From: Collimonas fungivorans
GTDB taxonomy: Bacteria; Pseudomonadota; Gammaproteobacteria; Burkholderiales; Burkholderiaceae_D
Assembly (NCBI RefSeq): GCF_001584145.1
Contig: NZ_CP013232.1
Span: 5,270,001 to 5,334,000 of the forward strand
DNA: 64,000 bases
Direction of reading: 5' to 3'
Below the pieces are notes generated by a model. It did not search any database and was not told the DNA's origin. It saw nothing but the letters and a program-made list of their open reading frames with translations. Positions 56,808 through 64,000 of this stretch are shown piece after piece. Each line of letters starts with the position of its first letter. Position 1 is the stretch's first letter. The position numbers and the translations under genes are program-made.

Positions 56808-56834
56808 ATGCAGAAAGCGTAGATAGGAAGTCTT

Positions 56835-57782
56835 ATGGAAAATAAAGCCCATGCCCTGATCGCCGGTTTGTTCACGGTGGCCTTGCTGATCGCGGCGCTG
56901 TTCGGCGTCATGTGGTTCAACAGCGACCGGGTGGAACGGATTCCTTACGAGATCGCCACCAAGCTGTCGGTGCCGGGACTCAACCCGCAAGCCGATGTAC
57001 GTTACCGCGGCCTGGACGCCGGCAAGGTCGACACCATCACCTTCGATCCCAAGTCGCCGGGGCAGATCCTGATCAAGATCAAGATCAACCCGGACACGCC
57101 GATGACGCAATCCACCTTCGCTACCCTGGGTTACCAGGGCGTGACCGGGATCGCCTACATCCAGCTCGACGACGACGGCAGCAAGCCGCTCAAGCTCGAC
57201 AGCAGCAAGCAGCACCTGGCGCGCATAGAACTGCGCCCCAGCCTGTTCGACAACCTGCAGACCAAGGGCGCGCTGATCCTGTCGCGTGCCAACGAGATGG
57301 TGGACAAGCTCAACGGCCTGCTGGATCCGGAGAACCAGAAAACCATGGTGAAAGCGTTCAGCGACGTCAGCAAGACCGTCAATGAATACCAGGGCATCCC
57401 GCAGCAGCTGCAGCCGACACTGAAGCAGCTGCCGGCCCTGACCGGCCAGCTGAACCAGACGCTGGCCTCGGTCACGGCGCTGTCGAATAACATGATGGTG
57501 CTCAGCAAGAACCTGAATACCTTGACCGCCAGCCTGCAAGGGCCGGACGGCGCTGTCGCCAACCTGGCCGGGGCGGTGCAGAATATCGGCTCGGTCGCCA
57601 ACGGCGTCGAATACGATACGCTGCCGCGCTTCAATGTGCTGACCACCGAAGCGCGTTCGTCGATGCGCAACCTGAACCAGACCATGGACCATTTCAACCA
57701 GCAGCCGCAAAGCATCCTGTTCGGCAGCAAGCCGCTGCCTCCGGGTCCTGGCGAAGCCGGTTTTGTAGCTCCAGGCAAATAA
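56835..57782 (+). CDS. MCE family (MlaD-like) lipid-binding protein
   Basis: A 315-residue protein with one N-terminal span (ALIAGLFTVALLIAALFGVMWF), an MCE domain (about residues 40-120: KLSVPGLNPQADVRYRGLDAGKVDTITFD) and a long helical C-terminal part (about 150-260). That tail is longer than in E. coli MlaD and could form a tube as in YebT/PqiB-type proteins. It is the substrate-binding part of the transporter. Confidence 0.92.
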   Translation: MENKAHALIAGLFTVALLIAALFGVMWFNSDRVERIPYEIATKLSVPGLNPQADVRYRGLDAGKVDTITFDPKSPGQILIKIKINPDTPMTQSTFATLGYQGVTGIAYIQLDDDGSKPLKLDSSKQHLARIELRPSLFDNLQTKGALILSRANEMVDKLNGLLDPENQKTMVKAFSDVSKTVNEYQGIPQQLQPTLKQLPALTGQLNQTLASVTALSNNMMVLSKNLNTLTASLQGPDGAVANLAGAVQNIGSVANGVEYDTLPRFNVLTTEARSSMRNLNQTMDHFNQQPQSILFGSKPLPPGPGEAGFVAPGK

Positions 57783-57836
57783 ACACACGCGCGACAGAGA
57801 GAACACCCTGTCGCCAACCGATTAAAGGCACATGCC

Positions 57837-58439
57837 ATGACCGCTCTCCTGAAAACCCTGTCGTCCTTCCTTGCGATTGCCCTGGTCGCCGGCTGCGCCA
57901 GCAAGATCGACGCGCCGACCCAATACGACCTGGGCCTGCTGCCGCCGGCAACTGCAATCGCGGCGCCGACCTTGCCGGCGGTCAGCCTGGCCGACGTCAA
58001 TGCGCCAGCCTGGCTGGACAACAACATGATGTATTTCCGCCTGGCCTACGCCAACCAGCTGCAGCCGCGGCCATACGCCGGCAGCCGCTGGACCATGCCG
58101 CCGGCGCAGCTGTTCCAGCAGCGCCTGAAATCGCGCCTGGCGCAGGCCGGCGGCACGGTGCTGGCGCTGTCGGACGCTGCGCTCAACATTCCGGTGCTGC
58201 GCATCGACATGGATGATTTCACGCAAACCTTCGATACGCCGTCGCACAGCCTGGCGACGCTGCAGGTGCGGGCCTCGCTGTTCAACGGCCGCACGCTGCT
58301 GGCGCAAAAGAGCTTCAGCCGCCAGGCGGCTACACCCAGTGCCGACGCCGCCGGCGCCGCCAGCGCTTTTGTGGCGGCCAACGATGGCGTGATCGATGAC
58401 CTGATGGGCTGGCTGGCGACAGTGGCGCCGAAAAAATAA
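57837..58439 (+). CDS. ABC-type transport auxiliary lipoprotein
   Basis: A 200-residue lipoprotein: signal MTALLKTLSSFLAIALVAGC with lipobox VAGC, then SKIDAPTQYDLGLLPPA. It belongs to the PqiC-like auxiliary family of MCE transporters (APAWLDNNMMYFRLAYANQLQPRPYAGSRW). It is probably anchored in the outer membrane. Its stop overlaps the start of the VanZ-like gene by one base. Confidence 0.88.
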   Translation: MTALLKTLSSFLAIALVAGCASKIDAPTQYDLGLLPPATAIAAPTLPAVSLADVNAPAWLDNNMMYFRLAYANQLQPRPYAGSRWTMPPAQLFQQRLKSRLAQAGGTVLALSDAALNIPVLRIDMDDFTQTFDTPSHSLATLQVRASLFNGRTLLAQKSFSRQAATPSADAAGAASAFVAANDGVIDDLMGWLATVAPKK

Positions 58440-59608
58440 TGACGCAGCAAGCAATCCCGACAACCTCCTCGGCCGCGTCCTCGTTCGCCCGCGTCAGCCT
58501 GCTGATTTACCTGCTGCTGATCGTCTACGCCAGCTGGTATCCGTTCACCGGCTGGCGCGATCTCGGCCTGACCGCGTTTGCCTACCTGGACACGCCGCTA
58601 CCGCACTACTGGACCGTGTTCGACGTCTGGACCAATATCGCCGGCTACCTGCCTCTGGGCATGCTGATGGTGCTGTCCTTGCCGCGTTCGCGCCGCTGGT
58701 CGCCGTATTGGGCGGTATTGCTGGCCACGCTGGCCGGGATCCTGATCTCCGGCAGCATGGAAGCGGTGCAGACCTTCCTGCCGACCCGCGTCGCCTCCAA
58801 CCTCGATCTGATGACCAACAGCGCCGGCGCCCTGCTCGGCGCTGTGCTGGGCGTGATCCTGCGGCCGCGCTTCGGCCCCGACAGCCGCTTGCTGCAGCTG
58901 CGCGAACACTGGTTCAACCGTGAAGCCAGCCAAGGCATGGTGGTGGTGGCGCTATGGCCGCTGGCGCAGATTTATCCGCTCAGCCACCTGTTCGGCTTCG
59001 GCCAGTTCACTTCCATGCTGTCGACCTGGCTGTCGGATTCCCTGGAGCAGCCTATCGACTTGCAAGCCTGGCTGACCAACGATATCCAGTTCAGCGCCGA
59101 CCAGTACTGGCTGACCGAGACCATCATCACCGCCTGCGGCCTGACCGGCGCCGCCCTGACTTTCCTGATCCTGCTGCGCCAGCATGCGCCGAAACTGCCG
59201 CTGACCCTGCTGCTGGTGTTTGTCACGCTGATGATCAAGATCCTGGCGACGGCGCTGCTGTTCGCGCCCGACAACGCCTTCGTCTGGCTGACCCCGGGTT
59301 CGTTCGGCGGCCTGCTGATCGGCGGCCTCATGCTGAGCGGCCTGGCGTATGCGCCGCAGCTGGCGCAACGGCGCCTGGCCGGGCTGACCCTGGCGATATC
59401 TTTATTGCTGGTCAATGTCATGCCGGACAATCCGTATTACACCGAAACCGTGCAGACCTGGTCGCAAGGGAAATTCCTGAACTTCAACGGCGTCGCCCAG
59501 TTCCTGGCCTTGCTGTGGCCGTTCTGCACGCTCTGGTTCCTGTTCCATCCCATGCACAGGCGGCGCAGCAAGGCGGCACAGCGGCAGGCGCAACGCGACT
59601 CGCGCTAG
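58439..59608 (+). CDS. VanZ family membrane protein
   Basis: A 389-residue protein with about eight to nine spans. The first third carries the VanZ pattern (LLIVYASWYPFTGWRD, WTNIAGYLPLGMLMVLSL, SGSMEAVQTFLPTRVASNLDLMTNSAGALLGAVLG). The rest is extra membrane sequence. It is coupled to the lipid-transporter operon (TAATG overlap). Function unknown; a link with envelope lipid handling is inference. Confidence 0.88.
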   Translation: MTQQAIPTTSSAASSFARVSLLIYLLLIVYASWYPFTGWRDLGLTAFAYLDTPLPHYWTVFDVWTNIAGYLPLGMLMVLSLPRSRRWSPYWAVLLATLAGILISGSMEAVQTFLPTRVASNLDLMTNSAGALLGAVLGVILRPRFGPDSRLLQLREHWFNREASQGMVVVALWPLAQIYPLSHLFGFGQFTSMLSTWLSDSLEQPIDLQAWLTNDIQFSADQYWLTETIITACGLTGAALTFLILLRQHAPKLPLTLLLVFVTLMIKILATALLFAPDNAFVWLTPGSFGGLLIGGLMLSGLAYAPQLAQRRLAGLTLAISLLLVNVMPDNPYYTETVQTWSQGKFLNFNGVAQFLALLWPFCTLWFLFHPMHRRRSKAAQRQAQRDSR

Positions 59609-59682
59609 CGCCGTTCCTGAAATCAAAATGCCGGCGGTGTATGATTCCCGTCTGTATTGGTCAACTATTCCAGAATCCTGCC

Positions 59683-60003
59683 ATGAGCGATAAGCCGTTT
59701 TACGAACACCACGTATTTTTTTGCCTGAACCAGCGCGAACCGGGCGAACGCGTCTGCTGCGCCAACGCCGGCGCGCAGGCTGCGCAGGAACATGCCAAGC
59801 GCCGCGTCAAGCAGCTCGGCCTGGCCGGCGAAGGCAAGGTACGGATCAACAAGGCCGGCTGCCTCGAGCGCTGCGAAGAGGGACCGGCGCTGGTGATTTA
59901 TCCGGAGGGCGTCTGGTATACCTACGTCGACAATGAAGATATCGACGAAATCATCGATGTCCATATCGTCGGCGGCAAGATTGTCGAACGCCTGAAAATC
60001 TAA
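59683..60003 (+). CDS. (2Fe-2S) ferredoxin domain protein
   Basis: The ATG at 59683 gives a 106-residue protein; the open frame extends upstream only inside the VanZ-like gene. Thioredoxin-like ferredoxin fold: HHVFFCLNQREPGERVCCANAG supplies the first cysteines, NKAGCLERCEEGPALVIYPEGVWY the last two. It binds a 2Fe-2S cluster. Its redox partner is unknown. Confidence 0.9.
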   Translation: MSDKPFYEHHVFFCLNQREPGERVCCANAGAQAAQEHAKRRVKQLGLAGEGKVRINKAGCLERCEEGPALVIYPEGVWYTYVDNEDIDEIIDVHIVGGKIVERLKI

Positions 60004-60045
60004 GCAGCACGCATTCCGTCACCATCACTCAGAATCATCAATGCA

Positions 60046-60681
60046 ATGAATGCCCAAACGCTTCCCTTTTTCATCGCCGGCGCGGTCGGCCAGCTCGAAT
60101 GTGCACTAGACCTGCCGGATCCCGCAATCTTCGCCGCGCCGCGCGGCCTGGCGCTAGTGGCCCATCCCCATCCGCTGTTCGGCGGCACCATGGACAACAA
60201 GGTGGTGCATACGCTGGCGCGCGGCTTCCTGGCGCTGGGATATGTCACGGTGCGCATGAATTTCCGCGGCGTCGGCAAATCCGAAGGTACGCATGACGAA
60301 GGCCGCGGCGAGACCGACGACATGGCCCTGCTGCTGGCCCACATGCGCCGGCAATATCCCGACCTGCCGCTGACGCTGGGCGGATTTTCGTTCGGTACCT
60401 TCGTGCAGGCGCAATTGCAGCAGCGCCTGGAGGCGGCCGGAGCGCCGGCCGAACGGCTGGTGCTGGTCGGTACAGCTGCCGGCAAGTGGCCCATGCCGAC
60501 CGTGCCGGCCAACAGCATCCTGATCCACGGCGAACTGGACGATACGATTCCGCTCAGCGCGGTATTCGAATGGGCGCGCCCGCAGGACATCCCGGTGATC
60601 GTGATTCCCGGCGCCGATCATTTTTTTCACCGCCGGCTGCAACATATCAAGAATCTCATGGTCGAAATGTGGCGTCGCTGA
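60046..60681 (+). CDS. alpha/beta hydrolase
   Basis: A 211-residue protein with HPHPLFGGTMDNKVVHTLARGF and VTVRMNFRGVGKSEGTHDEG, the nucleophile in GGFSFGTFVQ, an aspartate in HGELDDTIPL and a histidine in PGADHFFHRRL. It belongs to a family of small uncharacterised hydrolases. It follows the 2Fe-2S gene by about 40 bases; substrate unknown. Confidence 0.9.
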   Translation: MNAQTLPFFIAGAVGQLECALDLPDPAIFAAPRGLALVAHPHPLFGGTMDNKVVHTLARGFLALGYVTVRMNFRGVGKSEGTHDEGRGETDDMALLLAHMRRQYPDLPLTLGGFSFGTFVQAQLQQRLEAAGAPAERLVLVGTAAGKWPMPTVPANSILIHGELDDTIPLSAVFEWARPQDIPVIVIPGADHFFHRRLQHIKNLMVEMWRR

Positions 60682-60916
60682 CAGACCGTGGTTTAAGCGC
60701 TGAACAAGCAAACTCGAAGCAGGCTCGTTTAGCGTTTAAGCCGTCCGGGGAGGCGGTGGCGCTATAATTCTGTCGGCATGGTTGTTTGCGGTTGTTTGCT
60801 TGCCGCCTCCGCTTACGCATTTTTCAACCCCTTACGCAGATAAAGTTGCTCATCGTCCACACTCGTTGTTCACATGATGCAAGTTTGTTGCTACTGATTT
60901 CATTACTCGAAACTCC
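60682..60916 (+). other. intergenic region upstream of the D,D-carboxypeptidase gene
   Basis: 235 bases with no credible gene. TATAAT at 60763-60768 is a good -10 box but the -35 is not clear. No strong ribosome site precedes the ATG at 60917. Confidence 0.4.
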
Positions 60917-62062
60917 ATGAAAAAAATACTCGCGGCGCTCGCTGCCACTGTCCTCTCCATATCCGTAGCCTTTGCCCAGACATTGCCGCCGCCGACAGTG
61001 GCCGCCAAATCGTGGCTGCTGCTCGACACCACCAGTAACCAGGTAGTGGCGTCGCAAGATCCGGACATGCGCATCGAACCGGCTTCGCTGGCCAAGATCA
61101 TGACCGCCTATGTGGTCTTTGATGCGCTCAAGGACAAGAAAATCACCCTCGACCAGATGGTCAATGTTTCGGTACGCGCCTGGAAGGTCGATCCCAGCAG
61201 CTCCAAGATGTTCATCGAACCGAATACGCCGGTCTCCATCAACGACCTGCTGTACGGCCTGATGGTGGTGTCGGGCAACGACGCCGCGGTGGCGCTGGCG
61301 GAAGCCGTGGCCGGTACCGAAGATTCCTTCGTCGCGCTGATGAACCACGAAGCCGAACGCATGGGCATGAAATCGACGCACTTCGGCAATCCGCACGGCT
61401 TGCCGAGCGCAGACACCTACTCGACCGCGCGCGACCTGGCGACGCTGGCGGCCCACGTGATCGTCGACTTCCCCGAGTTCTACAAGATCGACTCGACCAA
61501 GAAATACACCTACAACAAGATCACCCAGCCTAACCGCAACCGCCTGCTGTGGCTGGATCCGACCGTCGACGGCATGAAGACCGGCCACACCAGCAGCGCC
61601 GGCTATTCCATCATCGCCAGCGCCAAGCGCCCGAATGCAGGCGGCGACCGCCGTTTGCTGGCGGTCGTGATCGGCACCAATTCCGACGGCACCCGCACCC
61701 AGGAAGCGCAAAAGCTGCTGAACTGGGGCTTCCAGAACTTCGACGCAGTCAAGCTGTATGCCAAGGGCCAGGCCATCGATACGCCGCAAGTCTGGAAAGG
61801 CGCCAAGAGCCAGATCAAGATCGGCTTCACGCATGACGTCTACGTGACCGTGCCGAAGGGCATCGCCGACAAGATCAAGCCGGTGCTGGAACGCACCGAT
61901 CCGCTGATCGCGCCGATCCAGCAGAATGCCAAGGTCGGCACCGTCAAGGTGAACGCCGACGGCAAGACCATTGCCGAGTTCCCGGTAGTGGCGCTGGAAG
62001 ACGTGAACCAGGCCACCATCTTCGGCCGCGCCTGGGATTCGATCCGCTTGCTGTTCAAATAA
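60917..62062 (+). CDS. dacC: D-alanyl-D-alanine carboxypeptidase (PBP5/6 family)
   Basis: A 381-residue exported protein: signal peptide MKKILAALAATVLSISVAFAQ, active-site SxxK in EPASLAKIMTAYV, SGN in VVSGNDAAVALAE, KTG in DGMKTGHTSSAG, and a C-terminal beta domain ending in an amphipathic anchor (RAWDSIRLLFK). It trims the last D-alanine from peptidoglycan stems. Assignment between dacA and dacC names is arbitrary. Confidence 0.95.
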   Translation: MKKILAALAATVLSISVAFAQTLPPPTVAAKSWLLLDTTSNQVVASQDPDMRIEPASLAKIMTAYVVFDALKDKKITLDQMVNVSVRAWKVDPSSSKMFIEPNTPVSINDLLYGLMVVSGNDAAVALAEAVAGTEDSFVALMNHEAERMGMKSTHFGNPHGLPSADTYSTARDLATLAAHVIVDFPEFYKIDSTKKYTYNKITQPNRNRLLWLDPTVDGMKTGHTSSAGYSIIASAKRPNAGGDRRLLAVVIGTNSDGTRTQEAQKLLNWGFQNFDAVKLYAKGQAIDTPQVWKGAKSQIKIGFTHDVYVTVPKGIADKIKPVLERTDPLIAPIQQNAKVGTVKVNADGKTIAEFPVVALEDVNQATIFGRAWDSIRLLFK

Positions 62063-62091
62063 ACGCGATGGCCCCGACGGGGGGCTTGAAC

Positions 62092-62121
62092 AAAAAAAGA
62101 CAGCCGCGGCTGTCTTTTTTT
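62092..62121. terminator. bidirectional terminator between dac and nucleosidase-like gene
   Basis: AGACAGCC and GGCTGTCT form a perfect palindrome (62098-62115) flanked by seven A and seven T, serving the two converging genes. Confidence 0.93.
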
Positions 62122-62135
62122 ATGGGGAAAACAGC

Positions 62136-63194
62136 TCAACGCCGGTTGCGGCGGCTCCAGGCTTCCAGGAAAGCCAGCGTCACATTCGCCTCGTTGGTTT
62201 CCGCCAGGCCGCTGCCGAAGAAAGCGCCGACATCCTTGAAATCATTGCCTCCGGCCAGGTCCGACAAGCTGCGGAAAGCGATAAAAGGAACGCGGTTGGC
62301 GTAAGCCACCTGGGCAAAAGCAGCGGTTTCCATATCCACCACCTGCGCCTGCAGGTTATCGAACAGATAGGCCCGGTAACCGGGATTGGCCAGGAAAGCG
62401 CTGCCGGAAACACCACGGCCGCCAACCCGCAACTCAGGCTGGACACTGACGCACAACGATGGATTTTTCGGACCGCATTTCGCCAGCGCCGGTTTCAGGG
62501 TACGGACCAGCGCCAGCATTTCGGGATCTGCCTGGAACTCGAAGCGGAATTCGCCTTGCGGCGCATTGGTCGCGTTCATCACGAAATTGTCGCGCATGAA
62601 CAGTCCGCTGCTGACCGGACCGCTGGGCGTATCGAACTTGAAATCCGGGCGCGGCTTGCCGTTGTCAGCCGCCAGCTTGACGCCCAGGCAGCTGACGTCG
62701 CCAGCCGCGCCGCACGGCGCAGGCAGGCTGCCGTCACCGTTCCAGTAGACTTCCATCGGCATCGCCCAGCTCTCAGGTACGGTGACATCGCCGACATGGC
62801 TGGACGGATCGACGCCGCCGGCGATGCCGCTCATCAGAAGGCGTTCGACACGGAAATGATCCATCATCAGCTGCGTCACCATGGTGGCGTTCACCAGGCT
62901 GACGCCGCTCAGCACTATCACCACCTGGTTGCCGCGCAGTTCACCTGTAGTAAACCGGTTGCCGTTGATTTTCCAGTCACGCTTTTTCTGCGTCTGTTCC
63001 AGCAGGATATCGGCCTCGGCGCCGAACGCCGAGACGATGCCGATGCGTGGTTTGCATTCGCTCAGGCAATGGCTCTTCGCCAGCGGCGCCGCGCCGGCGG
63101 TCGTCATCAAGGCGGCGCCGGCCAGTACGGCGCAAACGGTCTGGCGCAGCATTTTTAATACAGGAACAGGAGCAGACAAGGGCTTTCCTTTCAT
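62136..63194 (-). CDS. exported nucleoside phosphorylase / MTAN-like protein
   Basis: A 352-residue protein with a signal region (MLRQTVCAVLAGAALMTTAGAA, from residue 15) ahead of a phosphorylase/nucleosidase fold: RIGIVSAFGAEADILLEQ, SGIAGGVDPSSHVGDVTVPESW, VVDMETAAFAQVAYANRVPFIAFRSLSDLAGG. The last is the substrate-binding and catalytic-aspartate region of MTA/SAH nucleosidase. The exported form is unlike the cytosolic enzyme and its substrate is unknown. Confidence 0.85.
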   Translation of the reverse strand: MKGKPLSAPVPVLKMLRQTVCAVLAGAALMTTAGAAPLAKSHCLSECKPRIGIVSAFGAEADILLEQTQKKRDWKINGNRFTTGELRGNQVVIVLSGVSLVNATMVTQLMMDHFRVERLLMSGIAGGVDPSSHVGDVTVPESWAMPMEVYWNGDGSLPAPCGAAGDVSCLGVKLAADNGKPRPDFKFDTPSGPVSSGLFMRDNFVMNATNAPQGEFRFEFQADPEMLALVRTLKPALAKCGPKNPSLCVSVQPELRVGGRGVSGSAFLANPGYRAYLFDNLQAQVVDMETAAFAQVAYANRVPFIAFRSLSDLAGGNDFKDVGAFFGSGLAETNEANVTLAFLEAWSRRNRR

Positions 63195-63215
63195 TTGGCA
63201 AAAAGGGTCGGTGGA

Positions 63216-63764
63216 TCAGGTATTTTCCGGTCCCGCGGCAGGCGCGGCATTGCCCGGCCTGAGGCCATGGCGCCAGCGCAGCAGGCCGATAGCGTAGGTG
63301 ACATAGTAGGCTGCCAGGATGCCGAAGATCAGCAGGGTCAGCGGGCTGCTGGAAAACTGGCTCGGGGTCCAGACCTGCGGCCCGGGCGCCAGGTAGAACT
63401 GGGCCAGGCGATAGACGATGCGGCCGACGAACAGCAACGACAGCGCGATGCCCAGGTGGGCGCTGGGCGTGTAGAACAGGCCCTCAGGCGTTTGTTCGAA
63501 TCTGGTGAGGCGATGGCCGTAAATACCCAGCCCGATACCCAAGGCGATGCCGCCGGCGATCGCCGCCAGATGATCCGCATGCGCCAGGGAAGCAAAGGAC
63601 AGCATGCCCATCAGCCAGGTAAACAGGCAGATGGTGATCCACGGCCTCACATTCGACAGCTTCTGCCGGCCGACCATGCGCCGGATCCGGGAATACAGGC
63701 GCCAGACTACCAGCGCGGCGATGCCGAGCGACACAAACAGGGAGGGATGAGCGGGAATTGCCAT
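63216..63764 (-). CDS. integral membrane protein, CcdC/DUF1453-like
   Basis: A 182-residue protein with about five spans and the segment WRLYSRIRRMVGRQKLSNVRP, which recalls CcdC/DUF1453 proteins. HLAAIAGGIALGIGLGIYGHRLTRFE and LGIALSLLFVGRIVYRLAQF follow. It lies 21 bases after the start side of the nucleosidase-like gene on the same strand, so it may be co-transcribed with it. Function unknown. Confidence 0.75.
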   Translation of the reverse strand: MAIPAHPSLFVSLGIAALVVWRLYSRIRRMVGRQKLSNVRPWITICLFTWLMGMLSFASLAHADHLAAIAGGIALGIGLGIYGHRLTRFEQTPEGLFYTPSAHLGIALSLLFVGRIVYRLAQFYLAPGPQVWTPSQFSSSPLTLLIFGILAAYYVTYAIGLLRWRHGLRPGNAAPAAGPENT

Positions 63765-63832
63765 GAGCTTTTCTCCAAGGTAGCCGATCGCGCCAGTCTA
63801 ACCCAGTTTAATGTCAGGGTAATTACCCTCGT

Positions 63833-64000
63833 TCAGGCAGCCTGCTCGGCCGCCTCGAAATTGATCTGCGCCTGCTCGCGCACCTGGGCTCGCCGCAATT
63901 CCCACAGTTCGCGCAGCTTGTCCGAGCGCAGTTCGCGTTCGTCCGATTCCGAAACAAACCCGACTTCACCGTTGCCATCCGCCACCGTCCGGCTGAAGCT
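63833..64000 (-). CDS. 3' end of an unidentified gene, cut by window edge
   Basis: The minus strand is open from the right edge to a TGA at 63833, giving the last 55 residues of a protein: DGNGEVGFVSESDERELRS, then a charged helix KLRELWELRRAQVREQAQIN ending EAAEQAA. The charge pattern and codon use look genuine. Too little remains to name it. Confidence 0.6.
   Translation of the reverse strand, partial: SFSRTVADGNGEVGFVSESDERELRSDKLRELWELRRAQVREQAQINFEAAEQAA

Noticed and set aside
58954..60003. one long 349-residue protein joining the VanZ region to the 2Fe-2S protein
   Set aside because: The first two thirds are an out-of-frame reading of the VanZ-like gene; the genuine start is at 59683.
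60763..60768. TATAAT boxes at 28043, 32186 and 60763 as promoters
   Set aside because: None has a convincing -35 at 16-18 bases; mentioned in the gene notes only.

Overview
The window is a single contiguous piece of a moderately GC-rich betaproteobacterial chromosome. Gene content and order fit Burkholderiales, most likely family Oxalobacteraceae (Collimonas/Herbaspirillum-like). The clues are metX-metW, gshA-gshB-PTS IIA-HPr-EI, the small families DUF3460 and DUF3567, and coaX-birA next to an Mla-type lipid transporter. The species call is inference from gene families, not from a search. I see no rRNA, tRNA, CRISPR array, prophage or complete insertion sequence. Most of the DNA is core metabolism and envelope biology.

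Layout. 1-4578 (minus): prkA-yeaH-spoVR stress kinase cluster, spoVR running off the left edge. 4732-8018: ampG permease, then metX-metW behind a leader with a SAM-II-like riboswitch and intrinsic terminator. 8063-13203: gshA-gshB-PTS IIA-ptsH-ptsI, one minus-strand run with stable hairpins between cistrons. 13516-17241: an acetyltransferase, then porin-glnK-amtB with a sigma-54 promoter and two NtrC-like sites upstream. 17461-23346: acetyltransferase, ubiK, comM, a TetR regulator, small conserved proteins and a TrmB-like methyltransferase. 23392-32758: kup, then the rsmI / lpoA-yraN-diaA-dolP block known from E. coli, lemA, an M48 protease and a thioredoxin-like protein. 32821-39728: a pyroglutamate (5-oxoproline) island with a winged-helix regulator, pxpB-pxpC-pxpA, DUF969 and DUF979 membrane subunits, DUF2891 and pyroglutamyl peptidase. 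39845-49352: an orphan ATP synthase epsilon-like gene, an SH3 protein, LysR/aldo-keto reductase, and lipA-lipB separated from DUF493-dat by a GST/DUF2917/LysR group; then tag and a small tyrosine phosphatase. 49457-54667: vapBC toxin-antitoxin, rsuA, argB, a CWC protein, SPOR protein, coaX, birA. 54901-62062: an Mla-like lipid ABC transporter operon, VanZ-like protein, 2Fe-2S protein, hydrolase and a D,D-carboxypeptidase. 62136-64000: an exported nucleosidase-like protein, a membrane protein and a cut gene.

The most unusual non-coding content is a set of about 110-165 bp inverted-repeat elements (8063-8174, 18280-18401, 22548-22659, 36109-36272). They have long self-complementary arms and a partly shared core, and three of the four sit directly on or after a stop codon. 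The arms of the two closest copies differ by four compensated base-pair changes, so the stem itself looks conserved. Together with the structured metX leader and the Ntr-type promoter, these are the parts of the window most worth checking.
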